This document shows, piece by piece, positions 62,001 to 64,000 of a stretch of 64,000 nt of DNA. Within the stretch, counting starts at the first letter, position 1; the number at the start of each line of letters is the position of its first letter. Position numbers and translations under genes: made by a program. The DNA lies in contig VWPU01022970.1 in the NCBI GenBank assembly GCA_013398955.1, forward strand, positions 1 to 64,000. The letters are read 5' to 3'. This DNA comes from Callaeas wilsoni. Taxonomy: Eukaryota > Chordata > Aves > Passeriformes > Callaeidae. A model generated the notes under the pieces. That model worked only from the letters and a program-made list of their open reading frames with translations. It was not told the origin of the DNA and ran no database searches.

Positions 62001-64000
62001 TATTTCTCTAATCTTGTCTGTTCTGAGACAGACAGAAATGCAGACTGAAAGGAGTGTTATTTAGAGTTCCTATCAAACTTTTAGTCTGGGAAAACAATTC
62101 TGGAGCCATACATTTACACAACTCTTAAGTTTTCACACCATTAGTTTTCTAAAAAATGTAGCAACAGTATCATTAGGAATTCCAGTGAAATTAACCCTCC
62201 TGTTAATAAATATACTTAAAAATTATGTTTCCCAGCGTATGTTTCAAAACCTCAGAAATGCTGCCATCTGTTTTTGCCTGGATTCTGAAATAGCTGCAGT
62301 CAAGTGATACTGTCAAAGCCCCGTAGCTTCCATATGCCTTTAAATCAACAGACACGTTTGCACCAGGATTTCTGATACCATATGGACTCATGTCATTTTC
62401 TCATTAGTTCAAACAAAACCAGCACTTTGGGCTGTGTGTTCTGGTTCCGAATTCACAGGTAGCTCAACAGAAAAACTCGGCACTCAAGTCACTGCTTCTC
62501 ATTCCTAAGGGGTTTTAATGTTAAAGAACAACAGAGGCAGCAACAATGTGATATCCGTGTGGACCAAGGCCTCTCGTTGCCAGAGTTTAAGAGTATTTTC
62601 TCAAAAGCAATGTGGTATTATAGTATTGGTATTACTCCAACTGTAGCTGCATCTTTGGAATTTACATTCCCAGGATTATCTGAGCTCTGTTTGCAAGGAC
62701 CTAGACAAGGTGCTGCTGTTTTTAAACAGCCATTAATTTCTGTGTAACCGGGTATAATACACCCCACATGGGGAAACTGGTTGGTGAAAATAGCTGTTTC
62801 TCTAAGCTGTCAGCATGCTCCTGGAGTCTGCAAAGACTCTGCAGAGTTAAAAATAATGAACTGAGGTATCCACACAATTATTTATTTTCAAATTGGTGAA
62901 GTGCCATTTTCTTCTCAGTTCAGGAAATTAACCTCCCCAAAAGCCAGCTTGCTCTACACAAAATTAATAAAGCAGAGCATGCTGGCAATAACTTGCACAT
63001 GTTTATTTATGTGGGATGTCTCCAGCTAGAAAGGCTAAGATGAAAAATTGACTCAAAAGGCTGCACTCCGAGGGGATTTACTCCTGGGTTGGACCCATTT
63101 TCATGTTGTTTAAACTCAGAATTGATGGAATACGAACCTCTTGCAGAGTCTATAAAAATTAAGCTCTTCTATTATCACCTCTCCTTTTTTTATCCCATGG
63201 CATACACCTAACACTTTCTTTTAGGAAATAAGGTGTAGAAATTTGTAATCCAGTTCTAAAGGAGAAAAGTAAGGGGGAAAAGGTGATGAGGGCTGCAGAG
63301 AATCTGTTAGTACCAAGCACAAGAAATACTTTTCTCCATATCTTTTTACTGAAGCTCTACATAGTTAAAAAATATCTGAAGTTGATATTCATTTTAAATG
63401 CTGGTGAAATTTTCTCCCGGTTTTTGTGCTTGCAGAGGGTGCTGATCTGGGCTTTGCAAAACACCTGCAGTGTTTGTAGCACTGTACCCTCTAAGGAAAA
63501 TCCCTTCAGACAGGTCTCACCTGAAAGTTAAACCAATGTACTTCAAAATTAACTCTCTTTATCAGCCAGATTTAAATTTGATGTGAAGATTGACTGTGAT
63601 AGAATAATTTCCCTGGGGTGCTTTTCCTGCTTTCTTGTGTTTATCTTCTCCTCGTTTCTCTCCTTGGGGAACACCCATTAACAACAGCCCCAGTTTGTAT
63701 ATATAGCAGGTCTGTTAGTTCTGTTTCTTCACTCATGGCTTTTCATTGTTAGCACCTATCAGGATACAGGATTTAGCAAAATTTTAGCATCGAACTTGGC
63801 TTTGAAAAGCCATATCAGCACAGTCCTGACATGCCTGTGCTGGGTACTTGCCTTCTGTGGGGTGCTGCCCAGGATGTGCCAGCAAAAGCAGGCTGCTCAG
63901 CGCAGCTGTGAGGGTCTCAGGGGCAGAAAAATGTCTTCAGAGTGAAGGGATTATGCTGATGGCGTCTTCCCTGTAAGAAACTGGCAACTGTACTTGAGTC
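62001..64000. other. Unique sequence, no gene seen
   Basis: Short frames at 62203-62391, 62559-62747 and 63283-63531 carry no recognisable motif or splice context. No repeat family, RNA gene or regulatory cluster was recognised. Confidence 0.5.

Overview
This window looks like about 64 kb of bird nuclear DNA, either intergenic or deep inside large introns. Three things suggest this. Two fragments carry the 3' end of CR1, the main LINE of birds and other sauropsids: one on the plus strand at 18719-18795, ending in ATTCTATG-type tail repeats, and one on the minus strand at 13113-13290. One old tRNA-derived SINE of the amniote MIR type lies at 16405-16600. Repeats are otherwise very sparse, with no recognisable Alu, L1, B1/B2 or long LTR element. 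Crocodilian or turtle DNA cannot be excluded by eye, but the low repeat density favours a bird. The base composition is AT-rich, CpG is scarce and there is no CpG island.

I found no complete protein-coding gene, no rRNA or tRNA gene, no CRISPR array and no bacterial-type operon. Nearly all open reading frames are short and scattered over both strands, as expected by chance. The best leads to transcribed sequence are exon-like segments with good splice signals at both ends. They lie at 2481-2503 (a 23-nt micro-exon candidate), 14687-14821 (45 codons, open throughout), 17454-17726 (ATG plus a hydrophobic membrane-like segment, then CAG|GTAAGA) and 21878-22060 (apparently non-coding). Two minus-strand stretches are longer and more protein-like than expected: 4394-4924 (about 176 codons) and a pair at 36423-36851 and 36821-37153. 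I recognise none of them as a known family.

Layout. 1-13 kb: unique AT-rich sequence with one possible conserved element (1610-1960), a palindrome (8227-8248) and a CTCF-like site (9955-9968). 13-22 kb: both CR1 pieces, the MIR fossil, an ACT/AAT array and three of the four exon candidates. 22-36 kb: mostly unmarked, with a hairpin (22143-22195), a possible conserved block (30530-30800) and an AAT/AGT array (35062-35124). 36-45 kb: the unexplained minus-strand ORF pair, a Z-DNA-prone tract, a TA microsatellite and a perfect inverted repeat with a CRE-like half (44362-44379). 45-64 kb: little besides a poly-A run (53429-53445), a 5S-like motif repeated 90 bp apart (58744 and 58834), a 36-bp tandem duplication (61038-61109) and a possible conserved block (61560-62000).

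Nothing here amounts to a clearly new biological system. The exon-like cluster at 14.6-22.1 kb and the ORF pair at 36.4-37.2 kb most deserve a check against RNA-seq and other bird genomes.
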